In this document: positions 51,842-60,599 of the stretch, in pieces
Numbering within the stretch: position 1 is the first letter of the stretch
How the letters are laid out: every line of letters starts with the position of its first letter
Source of the DNA: an uncultured Clostridia bacterium
GTDB taxonomy: Bacteria; Bacillota; Clostridia; Christensenellales; Borkfalkiaceae
NCBI GenBank assembly: GCA_944367045.1
Contig: CALVWI010000009.1
Coordinates: 16,056-80,055 of the forward strand
Length of the DNA: 64,000 bases
Direction of reading: 5' to 3'
Program-made: the position numbers and the translations under genes
Notes under the pieces: model-generated
Told to the model about the DNA's origin: nothing
What the model saw: only the letters and a program-made list of their open reading frames with translations
The model's database searches: none

Positions 51842-52711
51842 ATGAAGATCTACGAATTACTGCAAAAAAAGCGCACGCTCTCCTTCGAGGTGTTCCCGCC
51901 CAAGCGGACGGACGAGGGCAAAGAGGGCATCTTTGCCACGATCGACGCCCTCAAGGAGCTTTCGCCCGACTACATCAGCGTCACCTACGGCGCGAGCGGG
52001 AGCAACAGCCGCAACGCCGCCGAGATCGCGGGTTATCTCAAAAAGAGCGGTATCGAGCCCCTCGCGCACCTCACGGGCGGGCCTTCCTCGCCCGAGGACA
52101 TCGACAGGACGGCGCAGGAGTTCCTCTCCCTCGGCGTGGAGAACGTCTTGGCGCTCCGCGGCGATAAGCCCGTCGACTGCAATGTGGAGTACTGCAAGTA
52201 CTTCCCGCACGCGACCGACCTCATGGAATACCTCAAAAAGTATCCGTTCTCGCTTGCGGGCGCGGCCTATCCCGAAGGCCACCCCGAGTGCGACACGCTC
52301 TATAAGGACCTCGAGGCCCTGAAATTAAAGCAGGACGCGGGCGCGAAGTTCTTCGTCACGCAGCTCTTTTACGACAATTCGTATTACTACCGCCTCGTCG
52401 CCGAGGCGAAGAAGATCGGCATCACCGTGCCCATCATTCCGGGCATCATGCCGCTTTTGAAGGTGCAGAACATCAAGCGCGTCAAGGAGATGTGCGGCAG
52501 CGCCGTTCCGCTCGAGTTCCGCAACATGATCGAGGTGTATAGCGACCGCCCCGCCGTTATGGAGGAGATCGGCCTCAACTACGCCGTCTATCAGATCATC
52601 GACCTCATCGCAAACGGCGTGCCGGGCATCCACCTCTACATCATGAACAACGCAAAGGCGGCCGAGGCCATTTATTCCCGCCTCGAGAGGGTATTTCGTG
52701 AACTCTTTTGA
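51842..52711 (+). CDS. metF: 5,10-methylenetetrahydrofolate reductase
   Basis: 289-residue FAD-dependent TIM-barrel enzyme that makes 5-methyl-THF for methionine synthesis. LSFEVFPPKR at the N-terminus (catalytic Glu), DYISVTYGASGS, LAHLTGG and FFVTQLFYD are MetF landmarks. The start at MKIYELL matches homologues, but it leaves almost no 5' leader. First gene of a three-gene methionine operon; its end overlaps the next gene by 14 bp. Confidence 0.95.
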   Translation: MKIYELLQKKRTLSFEVFPPKRTDEGKEGIFATIDALKELSPDYISVTYGASGSNSRNAAEIAGYLKKSGIEPLAHLTGGPSSPEDIDRTAQEFLSLGVENVLALRGDKPVDCNVEYCKYFPHATDLMEYLKKYPFSLAGAAYPEGHPECDTLYKDLEALKLKQDAGAKFFVTQLFYDNSYYYRLVAEAKKIGITVPIIPGIMPLLKVQNIKRVKEMCGSAVPLEFRNMIEVYSDRPAVMEEIGLNYAVYQIIDLIANGVPGIHLYIMNNAKAAEAIYSRLERVFRELF

Positions 52712-53303
52712 TCTGGAGAAGGGCATCCTCACCTACCTCGGCTTTCACGGCGAGGCAAACGAGGAGACGAGGGCGCGCATCAAGGACATTCTCCCGCGCG
52801 TCATTGCGGCGGCCCGCTTTCGCCGCAGCGAGGGGCGCTTCACGGCGCTCCCCTTCTTTTTGCAGAGGGAGCCATACTTAAAGTTTCTCTCGGGCTGTCA
52901 TTCCGTCGTCTTGGAGGCGGTGACGCTGGGTGGGGAAGTCGATCTCCTCATCCGCCGCATTTCGAAGGAGGACATGCTCTCGGGGTTCGTCGCGGACGCC
53001 TGCGCGAGCGCACTCCTTGAAGCGTATGCAGACGATGCGGAGGAGCCGCTCGGCGAAGAGCGCACCTACCGCTTCTGCCCCGGCTACGGCGGGAGCGACG
53101 TCAGGGACGTCAGATACATTTTGGAGAGCGTGAAGGCAGAGAAGATCGGCATCACGCTTTCGGAAAGCGGGCTCATGCTCCCGCAAAAGTCGATGGCGGG
53201 CTTTGTCGGCCTCGGCAAACAGGCAAGAAAGACGTGCGGCGAGTGCATGCTGAAAGAGCACTGCGCCTACAGAAAGGAGGGGAAGGTATGCTTCGCAAAG
53301 TGA
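52698..53303 (+). CDS. Stand-alone methionine synthase reactivation (AdoMet-binding) domain protein
   Basis: 201-residue protein corresponding to the C-terminal activation domain of MetH. RFCPGYGG is the AdoMet-binding motif, and a PQKSMAGFVGLG segment and a cysteine cluster (CGECMLKEHCAYRKEGKVC) follow. It should reductively remethylate inactive cob(II)alamin bound to the neighbouring MetH. Starts at GTG 52698 within metF and overlaps metH by 16 bp, consistent with matched expression. Confidence 0.9.
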   Translation: MNSFDLEKGILTYLGFHGEANEETRARIKDILPRVIAAARFRRSEGRFTALPFFLQREPYLKFLSGCHSVVLEAVTLGGEVDLLIRRISKEDMLSGFVADACASALLEAYADDAEEPLGEERTYRFCPGYGGSDVRDVRYILESVKAEKIGITLSESGLMLPQKSMAGFVGLGKQARKTCGECMLKEHCAYRKEGKVCFAK

Positions 53304-55627
53304 CGGTATTCGACGGGGGATTCGGCAGCGAACTCGAGCGCCGCGGCGTGCTCGCGCCCGTGCCCGAGGACCTCAATCTGACGGACGCGGAGACCGTCCG
53401 CGCCATTCACCGCGCCTATGCGATGGCGGACATCATTTCGACAAACTCCTTCGGCCTCAACCGCATCAAGTACCGCGGGAAGTTTGCGATTGAAGAAGTT
53501 GCAAAGGCGGCAATTTCCAATGCGCGCACGGCGGGGAAGAAAGTCTTTTTCGACGTCGGCCCCACGGGCGGCATGATGCAGCCCCTCGGCACGCTCACCT
53601 TCGAGGAGGCATACGCGGCATTTTCGGAAGTCGCGCAGCTCACGAAGGACGACGTGGACGGCTACATCGTCGAGACGTTCTCCGACTTAAAGGAGCTCAA
53701 GGCGTGCGTCCTCGCCCTTCGCGAGCAGACAAAGAAGCCCATCTATGCCACGATGACGTTCGACAGGACCTGCCGCACCCTCAACGGCACCACGCCCGAG
53801 ATCGCGGCGGCGCTGCTTGAAAATCTGGGCGTCGATGCGCTCGGCGTCAACTGTTCGCTTGGGCCGAAGGAACTCAAGCCCGTCATCGAGCGGTTTCTTG
53901 CCGTCGCGCACGTACCCGTCATCGTGCAGCCCAACCGCGGTCTCCCGCAGCTCATTGACGGAAAGACGCAGTACACCCTCACCGTCGAGGACTTCATGGC
54001 GCCCATGCGCGAGTTCCTGAAGATGGGCGTCTCCATCGTCGGCGGCTGCTGCGGCACCACGCCTGAATTTATCGCGGAGCTTGCAAAGTATTCGGGGCAG
54101 GAAGTCGAACAGCCCGAACCAGAATATCAAACGGTCGTCACCTCGTCCACCCGCCTTGTCACGATCGACGGGGCGCGCATCTGCGGCGAGCGGCTCAACC
54201 CCACGGGCAAGAAGAAGCTCAAGGAGGCGCTCTTGAAGGGGGATATTGACTACCTCGCGCGCGAGGCCATCTCGCAGGAGGAGGCGGGCGCGGAACTTTT
54301 AGATTTGAACGTCGGCGTGCCCGGTCTCGACGAACCCGCCGTCATGGAGCGAGCCGCCCTTTGCGTGCAGGAGGCGACAGATTTGCCCCTTCAGATCGAC
54401 TCCTCCGACCCCGCCGCCATCGAAGCGGGCGTGAGAAGTTACGCGGGCGTGCCGCTCATCAACAGCGTCAACGGCGAGGGGAAGGTGATGGACGCAGTCT
54501 TTCCCATCGTCAAGAAGTACGGGGCGGTCGTCCTCGGACTCACGATGGACGGCAAGGGCGTTCCCCGCACGGCCGAGGAGCGCCTGAAAATTGCCGAGCG
54601 CATCATCGCCCGCGCCGCGGAATACGGCATTCCCCGCCACAGGGTGATGATCGATACGCTTGTCCTCACGGCCTCCGCAGAGCAGCCGCTCGTAAAGGAG
54701 ACCCTGAAGGCGCTCACGCTCGTGCGGAAATTGGGCGTGAAGACGGCGCTCGGCGTGTCCAACGTCTCGTTCGGATTGCCCGACAGGCCCCGTCTCAACC
54801 GCGTGTTCCTCGCGGCGGCACTCCAGGCGGGCCTGAATATGCCCATCATGAACCCCATGGACGGCGAAATGGCGGGCACTATCTACGCTTTCCGCGTGCT
54901 CTCGGGTGAGGATATGGGCGCGGAGGACTACATCTCCCGCTATGCAGGCGCAGTCCCGAGCGTTCCGACGGCGACCGCTCCTAAGGCGGAAAGCGCGAAC
55001 GCATCGCCCGTTGCGACGCTGTATGAGGCCGTCCGCCGCGGCAGGAAGGGGGAGGCGCGCGCCCTCACCGAGGAGGAACTCAGGGAAAAACAGCCGATGG
55101 ACGTCGTCAACGGCGTGCTCATTCCCGCGCTCGAGGAAGTGGGGCGGCTGTATGATGCGGGCACGCTCTATCTCCCGCAGCTCATCGCGGCGGCGGAGGC
55201 GGCCAAGGAGGCGTTTGCCGTCCTCCAAGAGAAGTTCGAACGCACGGGCGAGGGCCGCGGCAAGGTGGTGCTCGCGACGGTCAAGGGCGACGTGCACGAC
55301 ATCGGCAAGAACATCTGCAAGGTGGTGTTGGAGTCGTACGGCTTTGAAGTCGTCGACCTCGGCAAGGACGTGCCCATCGAGCGCGTCGTGGAGGCGGTCC
55401 TTCGCGAACAGCCGCTCTGCGTGGGGCTCTCGGCGCTCATGACGACCACCGTCCCCTCCATGAAGGCGACCATCGAGGCGCTCCGTGCGGCGGGCTGTAC
55501 GCTCCCCGTGTTCGCGGGCGGCGCGGTGCTCAATGCGGAAGTCGCGAAGGAGATCGGCGCGGACTTCTATACCGCCAGTGCGCTCGAGCTCGTCAAGACC
55601 ATCGAACGCGAAGTTCTCGGAAAATAA
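53288..55627 (+). CDS. metH: Cobalamin-dependent methionine synthase lacking the activation domain
   Basis: 779-residue enzyme transferring methyl from 5-methyl-THF to homocysteine. Domains in order: homocysteine-binding barrel (1-290) with zinc cysteines in GVNCSLGP and GGCCGT; pterin-binding barrel (about 300-570; ERLNPTGKKKLKEAL, DLNVGVPGLDE); cobalamin cap and Rossmann domain (about 580-779) with the lower-ligand His670 in DVHDIGKN. Full-length MetH of E. coli is about 1,230 residues; the missing C-terminal activation domain is supplied by the preceding gene. Start at 53288 follows AAAGGAGGGGAAGGT. Confidence 0.95.
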   Translation: MLRKVTVFDGGFGSELERRGVLAPVPEDLNLTDAETVRAIHRAYAMADIISTNSFGLNRIKYRGKFAIEEVAKAAISNARTAGKKVFFDVGPTGGMMQPLGTLTFEEAYAAFSEVAQLTKDDVDGYIVETFSDLKELKACVLALREQTKKPIYATMTFDRTCRTLNGTTPEIAAALLENLGVDALGVNCSLGPKELKPVIERFLAVAHVPVIVQPNRGLPQLIDGKTQYTLTVEDFMAPMREFLKMGVSIVGGCCGTTPEFIAELAKYSGQEVEQPEPEYQTVVTSSTRLVTIDGARICGERLNPTGKKKLKEALLKGDIDYLAREAISQEEAGAELLDLNVGVPGLDEPAVMERAALCVQEATDLPLQIDSSDPAAIEAGVRSYAGVPLINSVNGEGKVMDAVFPIVKKYGAVVLGLTMDGKGVPRTAEERLKIAERIIARAAEYGIPRHRVMIDTLVLTASAEQPLVKETLKALTLVRKLGVKTALGVSNVSFGLPDRPRLNRVFLAAALQAGLNMPIMNPMDGEMAGTIYAFRVLSGEDMGAEDYISRYAGAVPSVPTATAPKAESANASPVATLYEAVRRGRKGEARALTEEELREKQPMDVVNGVLIPALEEVGRLYDAGTLYLPQLIAAAEAAKEAFAVLQEKFERTGEGRGKVVLATVKGDVHDIGKNICKVVLESYGFEVVDLGKDVPIERVVEAVLREQPLCVGLSALMTTTVPSMKATIEALRAAGCTLPVFAGGAVLNAEVAKEIGADFYTASALELVKTIEREVLGK

Positions 55628-55635
55628 CTTAAAAA

Positions 55636-55674
55636 ATAACGGGGGCGGCCCGCGCAATTTGCGCGGGCCGCCCC
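55636..55674 (-). terminator. Terminator of the gal operon
   Basis: A 15-bp perfect stem (GGGGCGGCCCGCGCA at 55642-55656, complement at 55660-55674) is followed on the minus strand by CGTTATTTTTTAAG. On the plus strand the T run is poor, so it works mainly for galE. Confidence 0.8.
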
Positions 55675-55689
55675 GTTGCATATCAGGAT

Positions 55690-56706
55690 TCAGCTTTCAT
55701 AGCCGTTCGGGTTGTTCTTCTGCCAATTCCACTGGTCGCGGCACATCTCCTCGATGCCGTATTCCGCCTTCCAGCCGAGCTCTCTCTCCGCCTTCGTCGC
55801 GTCCGCATAGCAGGCGGCGATGTCGCCCGCGCGGCGGGGCTTTATTTCATAGGGGAGCGTCTTCCCGCACGCCTTCTCGAAGGCGTGGATCATGTCGAGC
55901 ACGCTGTAGCCGTGCCCCGTGCCGAGGTTATAGACATGCACGCCCGACTCCTTGCAGCCCTCGATGGCGGCGATGTGCCCCCGCGCGAGGTCGACGACGT
56001 GGATATAATCTCTCACGCCCGTGCCGTCGGGGGTGGGGTAGTCGTTGCCGAACACGCCGATCTTTGTAAGTTTCCCGCTCGCCACCTGCGCCACATAGGG
56101 CATGAGGTTGTTGGGGATGCCCTTGGGGTCCTCGCCGATGCGGCCGGAGGGATGCGCGCCCACGGGGTTGAAATAGCGAAGGAGAATGATGTTCCAGCTC
56201 TCGTCCGAGCGGTAGAGATCGCGCAGCATGAGCTCCTGGAAGTACTTGCTCGTGCCGTAGGGGTTGGTCGTGCCGCCTACCTTGCTCTCCTCGGTGAGGG
56301 GGAGCTGCTCGGGCGTGCCATAGACGGTCGCCGATGACGAAAAGACGAACTTCTTGACGTTGTATTTTCTCATCGTCTCGAGGAGCACCAAAGTTCCCGT
56401 GAGGTTGTTGTCGTAGTATTCGAGGGGCTTTTTCACGCTCTCGCCGACGGCCTTGAGCCCCGCGAAGTGAATGACCGCGTCGAACTTGGTGTGCTCGAAT
56501 AAAAGCTCGAGCATGGCGCGGTCGCGCACGTCCGCCTTGCAGAAGGTGACTTTCTTGCCCGTCAGTTCCTCGACGCGGCGAAGTGCTTCCTCCTTGGCGT
56601 TGACAAGATTGTCGATGACGGTGACTTCATACCCGCGGTTCAAAAGTTCCACAACGGTGTGGCTGCCGATGTAGCCCGCGCCGCCCGTGACTAAAATGTG
56701 CTGCAT
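55690..56706 (-). CDS. galE: UDP-glucose 4-epimerase
   Basis: 338-residue extended SDR enzyme interconverting UDP-galactose and UDP-glucose. [10 protein letters not shown] binds [11 protein letters not shown] supplies the catalytic Ser/Thr, and YGTSK the catalytic Tyr and Lys. Last gene of the galTKE operon, 9 bp after galK. Confidence 0.97.
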   Translation of the reverse strand: MQHILVTGGAGYIGSHTVVELLNRGYEVTVIDNLVNAKEEALRRVEELTGKKVTFCKADVRDRAMLELLFEHTKFDAVIHFAGLKAVGESVKKPLEYYDNNLTGTLVLLETMRKYNVKKFVFSSSATVYGTPEQLPLTEESKVGGTTNPYGTSKYFQELMLRDLYRSDESWNIILLRYFNPVGAHPSGRIGEDPKGIPNNLMPYVAQVASGKLTKIGVFGNDYPTPDGTGVRDYIHVVDLARGHIAAIEGCKESGVHVYNLGTGHGYSVLDMIHAFEKACGKTLPYEIKPRRAGDIAACYADATKAERELGWKAEYGIEEMCRDQWNWQKNNPNGYES

Positions 56707-56715
56707 AGTGCCTCC

Positions 56716-57861
56716 TTAGAGCGCGAGGACCTTCACGCCGTCCTCGATGCTCGTGTCGTAAAATTTCGCTTCATAGCCCGTCGCCGCGTGGTACTTCTCG
56801 CCCACGGCCTCCTTGAAGGCCTCCGTCTTGCCCTTTTCGACAAGGCTGATGGTGCAGCCGCCGAAGCCCGCACCGATCATGCGCGAGGCGATGCACCCGT
56901 CCGTCTCTCTTGCCGCATAGGCGAGCGCGTCGGGCTCCTTGCCCGTCACTTCGTAGAGCTTCGAAAGGCTGTCGTGCGAGGCGTTGATGAGCCTTGCGAG
57001 CGACTTGATATCGCCCATCTTGAGGGCGGCGGCCGCCTCTTGTACGCGCGCACATTCATACACGACGTGCTTCGCGCGGTTTTCCAAGAGAGGGGGAAGG
57101 ACGTGCTTGGCCCACTCAAATTCGCCCGGGGTGATGTCCGCAAGGCATCGGGCGGAGGGGAGCTCCTTCTGAAGAAGGGCGAGCGCTTCGTCCACCTCGG
57201 CGCGGCGCTCATTGTACTTGCTCGTCACGAGGGCGTGCGGCTTCTTGCAGTCGGCAACGATGAGCTCGTAATCGCCCAGCTCGAGGGGAATGTACTCATA
57301 TTCAAGCGTCTTGCAGTTGAGAAGGATCGCCTTATCCTTCTTGCCCATCGCCGAGGCGAATTGGTCCATGATGCCGCAGTTGACGCCGCAGAAGGTGTTC
57401 TCCGCCCGCTGGCAGAGGACGGCGAGCTCTTTCAGGTCGTATTCCTTTCCTGCGAGCGCGCACATCGTGACAGCGGTCGCCACTTCGATGGCGGCGGAAG
57501 AGGAGAGCCCGCTTCCGAAGGGGACCGAGCAGGAGTAGTAGAGGTCGCACCCGAGAAGGGGATAGCCCTCCTCCTTGAGGACGGAGAGAACGCCCGCCTG
57601 ATACTTGCCCCAATGGAGCGCCTTGCAGGAGTCAAGGTCGTTCAAGGGGATGCGTGCGGTCTCCTTGAGATCGTCCGCATAGACGTTGACGGTGTCCGTG
57701 CCGTTGGGCGCCGCCCAGACGGCGCAGTTAAGGTTGAGCGATGCGGGCATCACGGGGCCGCCGCAGTAGTCGACGTGCTCGCCGATGAGGTTGATGCGCC
57801 CCGCCGCGCTCACGAAGAGGGTGGGTTTCTTTCCGAAGATTTTTGAATAGAGTTCCTGCAT
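56716..57861 (-). CDS. galK: Galactokinase
   Basis: 381-residue GHMP kinase phosphorylating galactose at C1. GRINLIGEHVDYCGG is the galactokinase signature, PFGSGLSSSAA the ATP loop and GAGFGGCTISLV the third GHMP motif. Start at 57861 has AGGAGGCATAACG upstream and lies 2 bp after the galT stop. Confidence 0.97.
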   Translation of the reverse strand: MQELYSKIFGKKPTLFVSAAGRINLIGEHVDYCGGPVMPASLNLNCAVWAAPNGTDTVNVYADDLKETARIPLNDLDSCKALHWGKYQAGVLSVLKEEGYPLLGCDLYYSCSVPFGSGLSSSAAIEVATAVTMCALAGKEYDLKELAVLCQRAENTFCGVNCGIMDQFASAMGKKDKAILLNCKTLEYEYIPLELGDYELIVADCKKPHALVTSKYNERRAEVDEALALLQKELPSARCLADITPGEFEWAKHVLPPLLENRAKHVVYECARVQEAAAALKMGDIKSLARLINASHDSLSKLYEVTGKEPDALAYAARETDGCIASRMIGAGFGGCTISLVEKGKTEAFKEAVGEKYHAATGYEAKFYDTSIEDGVKVLAL

Positions 57862-57863
57862 CG

Positions 57864-59402
57864 TTATGCCTCCTGAAAGCCGAGCGAGCGCAGGAATGCG
57901 TCGAAGCCGCGTCTCCCGTTCTCGTCCTTCTTGAACACCGCCGTGTTGTCCAAAATGGCGGCGCACGTTTGGTTGATATAGTCTTTGACGCGCCCTTCGG
58001 CCTCGTCCATATTCGCGGCCTTCCCTTCGGAAAGCAGCTTCTTCACCATGTTGCGGTGGACGTAGAGGTCGTTTGCGGGGTCATTGAGCGCGCTCTCATC
58101 ATATGCGGCGTCGCCCGTCAGAATTGCTGCGATCTCGCCCATCTGCCGCTTCAAGCGGGGAGGAAGGATAAACAGTCCCATCGCCTCGATGAGCCCGATG
58201 CCCTCGCTCTTGATGTTGAGGTGCTCGGGGTGGACGTGGAAGATGCCGTCGGGGTACTCCTCGTTCGTTCGGTTGTTGCGGAGGATGACGGTGAAGGAGT
58301 ACTTCTCGCCGATCTTGCGGCAGATGGGGGAGCTCGCATTATGGAGGGTCTCGCCCGTATGGCTGAGGATATCGCATTCGGGGCAGTCGAAGTTTTCCCA
58401 CCCCTCGATGAGCTTCGCGGCGCACGCGGCAACTTCCTTTCGGTCGGTGCCCTCGAAGCGGACGGCACTGTTGTACCAGTCGAGGATGCCGAACTCAAGC
58501 GTCGGGAACTCCTCGCTCCTGTAGTGCGTCAGAATGGACGCATGGTGCATGGGCATGAGGTGCTTGCCGCCCTGGAAGTGCTCGTGGTTGAGGATGGACC
58601 CGCCCACGATGGGAAGGGAGGCATTGCTGCCGATGAAATAATTGGGGAGATAGTCGACAAAATCCAGAAGTTTGTCGGGCGTTCTCCCGTCAACGTGCAT
58701 GGGCACGTGCTGTTCGTTGACGGCGATGCAGTGTTCCTCAAAATAGGCATAGGGGGAATACTGGAGGAACCACCGCTCGCCGCCTAAGGAAAGTTTCACG
58801 GTGCGCAGATTCCTTCTCGGAGGGTGCGTCGCCGAGCCCTCGAAGCCTTCGTTCTCCTTGCAGAGCGAGCAAGAGGGATATTTGTCGCCCTTGGGGGCGT
58901 GGGCAAGCTTTGCGATGTCTTTGTTGCTCTTTTCGGGCTTGGAGAGGTTGACCGTGATCTCCAGCCCGCTCTTTCCGTCGTCGTACGTCCACTTGAGGTT
59001 GCGCGAGATGGCAGTTTTCTGCACATACCCGCTCATGACGGAGAGACGGTATAAATAGTCACACGCCTTCTCGGGGCCGCCCTCTTTGTAGGCTGCGCGG
59101 AAGGCCGCGTTGATCTCGGACGGCATGGGAAGGAGAAGTCCGAAAATATTCGCGGCAAAACGTTCCTCGCCGCCCTCCTCGGTGAGATGCGCCTTCTTTG
59201 CATATTCGGCGATCTCCTCCATGAGAGCGTCGGGAACGTCTGCGTTTGCCGCGTCTTTTATGTCCGCTTCGCCGCCCAGGGGGGAAGGCAGACGAAGGAC
59301 AGATAAAAGCAGATTTCTCGTATACACCTCGTCTTCTTCCTTCAAGGCAAGGTTTGCTTTCGCATAGGCGATGAGTTTTTCAACTGTGAGACGAATATCC
59401 AT
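57864..59402 (-). CDS. galT: Galactose-1-phosphate uridylyltransferase, Firmicutes type
   Basis: 512-residue GalT of the long Gram-positive branch (about 490-520 residues, versus 350 for E. coli). SILNHEHFQGGKHLMPMH carries the active-site histidines. Moves UMP from UDP-glucose to galactose-1-phosphate. Start at 59402, preceded by AAGGGA; first gene of the operon behind its own promoter, and divergent from an AraC regulator. Confidence 0.95.
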   Translation of the reverse strand: MDIRLTVEKLIAYAKANLALKEEDEVYTRNLLLSVLRLPSPLGGEADIKDAANADVPDALMEEIAEYAKKAHLTEEGGEERFAANIFGLLLPMPSEINAAFRAAYKEGGPEKACDYLYRLSVMSGYVQKTAISRNLKWTYDDGKSGLEITVNLSKPEKSNKDIAKLAHAPKGDKYPSCSLCKENEGFEGSATHPPRRNLRTVKLSLGGERWFLQYSPYAYFEEHCIAVNEQHVPMHVDGRTPDKLLDFVDYLPNYFIGSNASLPIVGGSILNHEHFQGGKHLMPMHHASILTHYRSEEFPTLEFGILDWYNSAVRFEGTDRKEVAACAAKLIEGWENFDCPECDILSHTGETLHNASSPICRKIGEKYSFTVILRNNRTNEEYPDGIFHVHPEHLNIKSEGIGLIEAMGLFILPPRLKRQMGEIAAILTGDAAYDESALNDPANDLYVHRNMVKKLLSEGKAANMDEAEGRVKDYINQTCAAILDNTAVFKKDENGRRGFDAFLRSLGFQEA

Positions 59403-59424
59403 AACTTTTCCCTTATTCGCCCTC

Positions 59425-59453
59425 ATTATAGCGCAGAAGGGCGGCGGCCGCAA
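59425..59453 (-). promoter_or_regulatory. gal operon promoter
   Basis: On the minus strand TTGCGG (59453-59448) and TATAAT (59430-59425), spacing 17 bp, 23 bp before galT. The weak -35 fits activation by the divergent AraC protein. Confidence 0.7.
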
Positions 59454-59497
59454 GTAACCTGTTGCCGAAAGTTGGACATCTCTTGACTTTTTTCCGC

Positions 59498-59526
59498 TTG
59501 ACCTTTCGGGCGTATTGTGGTATGAT
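59498..59526 (+). promoter_or_regulatory. Promoter of the AraC-family gene
   Basis: TTGACC (59498-59503) and TATGAT (59521-59526), spacing 17 bp, 22 bp before the ATG. Confidence 0.75.
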
Positions 59527-59547
59527 CAAGGCAAAGGAGGGGGAGTT

Positions 59548-60411
59548 ATGCTTGCAAAGCGTGAGATATGGGAATACCCCGAGGGCGCGAAGGTCTGGGT
59601 GGGGAAGTACCGCAATTCGCACAACCTTCTGCACTGGCACTACGACTGTGAGTGCATCTATGTGGAAGAGGGCAGCATCGAGGTGTACTGCGAAAGAAAG
59701 CAGCACCTTCTGAAGAAGGGCGAGGCGCTGTTTACGGACAGCGGGCAGATGCACTATCAGCGTGCGCTCGAAGAGGGCACCGTCCTTGAAGTGTTCGTCT
59801 TTGAGAGCGGCCTTCTCCCCTTCCTCGGAGAGGTGCGCCTTTCGGAGCCCAAACTCAAGGGAAATTATCCCTTTCCCGAGACGTATTCCCGCCTTCTCGG
59901 CGTTCTCAAGGGCCGAGAACGCTTCTTCGGCGAGGAGGCACGTTGCGTCCTCGAAGAGCTCATGCTCAAAGTGTTCCGCGGGGAGGAGACCGTCCGCCGC
60001 GTGCGGGAGGACGGCACCGAGGCGGCGTTCAAGGAGCTTTTGGAGGCGCTCGAGGGCGGGGAGATGACCTTTGAGGAGGCCGTGCGCTTCATGAATATGA
60101 GCGAGGCGTACTTTTCGCGCACCTTCAAGGCGATGACGGGCATGACGTTCACGCAGTACATAAGCTGCATCCGCACCGAACGCGCCGTCGAACTGCTGCG
60201 CCGCGGGACGATGTCGATGACAGAGATCGCGGAGAGAAGCGGCTTTCAGACCATCCGCACCTTCAACCGCACCTTCAAGGAGCTCACGGGCATGCCGCCC
60301 TCCGGGATGCCAAAGGACTATACCTTCGCCTTAAGCTCGCCCCTTGCGAGCGGCGAACGCTTTTCGCCCACGCTCATGGGGTGTACGCTCATCGAGAGCT
60401 GCACTTCGTGA
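59548..60411 (+). CDS. AraC-family transcriptional regulator
   Basis: 287-residue regulator with an N-terminal cupin ligand domain (HNLLHWHYDCECIYVEEGSIEVY) and C-terminal paired helix-turn-helix (FMNMSEAYFSRTFKAMTGMTF; SMTEIAERSGFQTIRTFNRTF). The first motif is a weaker match. The divergent arrangement with galTKE suggests it senses galactose or a galactoside. Start at 59548 follows AAAGGAGGGGGAG. A weak hairpin CTGCCC/GGGCAG lies after the gene at 60454-60474. Confidence 0.93.
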   Translation: MLAKREIWEYPEGAKVWVGKYRNSHNLLHWHYDCECIYVEEGSIEVYCERKQHLLKKGEALFTDSGQMHYQRALEEGTVLEVFVFESGLLPFLGEVRLSEPKLKGNYPFPETYSRLLGVLKGRERFFGEEARCVLEELMLKVFRGEETVRRVREDGTEAAFKELLEALEGGEMTFEEAVRFMNMSEAYFSRTFKAMTGMTFTQYISCIRTERAVELLRRGTMSMTEIAERSGFQTIRTFNRTFKELTGMPPSGMPKDYTFALSSPLASGERFSPTLMGCTLIESCTS

Positions 60412-60517
60412 TGCCCAAAAAAGAGGGGCAAAATGACCAAAAGATGCGAGCGGCTGCCCAAATTTGACGGGCAGTCGTTCATTTTGTAAAATACCTGTAA
60501 AATTTTTAAGTCACCCC

Positions 60518-60546
60518 TTGACAACCTTTCATTTCGGGGTTATAAT
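60518..60546 (+). promoter_or_regulatory. Strong promoter of the iron alcohol dehydrogenase gene
   Basis: TTGACA (60518-60523) and TATAAT (60541-60546), spacing 17 bp. A small inverted repeat GAACG-N5-CGTTC (60558-60572) follows in the leader. Confidence 0.88.
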
Positions 60547-60599
60547 ATCACACGAAAGAACGAATACCGTTCAAATTTAACCTACGGGGGTATCTACCA

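Noticed and set aside
60558-60572. Rex redox-sensor operator in the alcohol dehydrogenase leader
   Set aside because: The GAACG-N5-CGTTC dyad does not match the TTGTTAANNNNTTAACAA type of Rex site.
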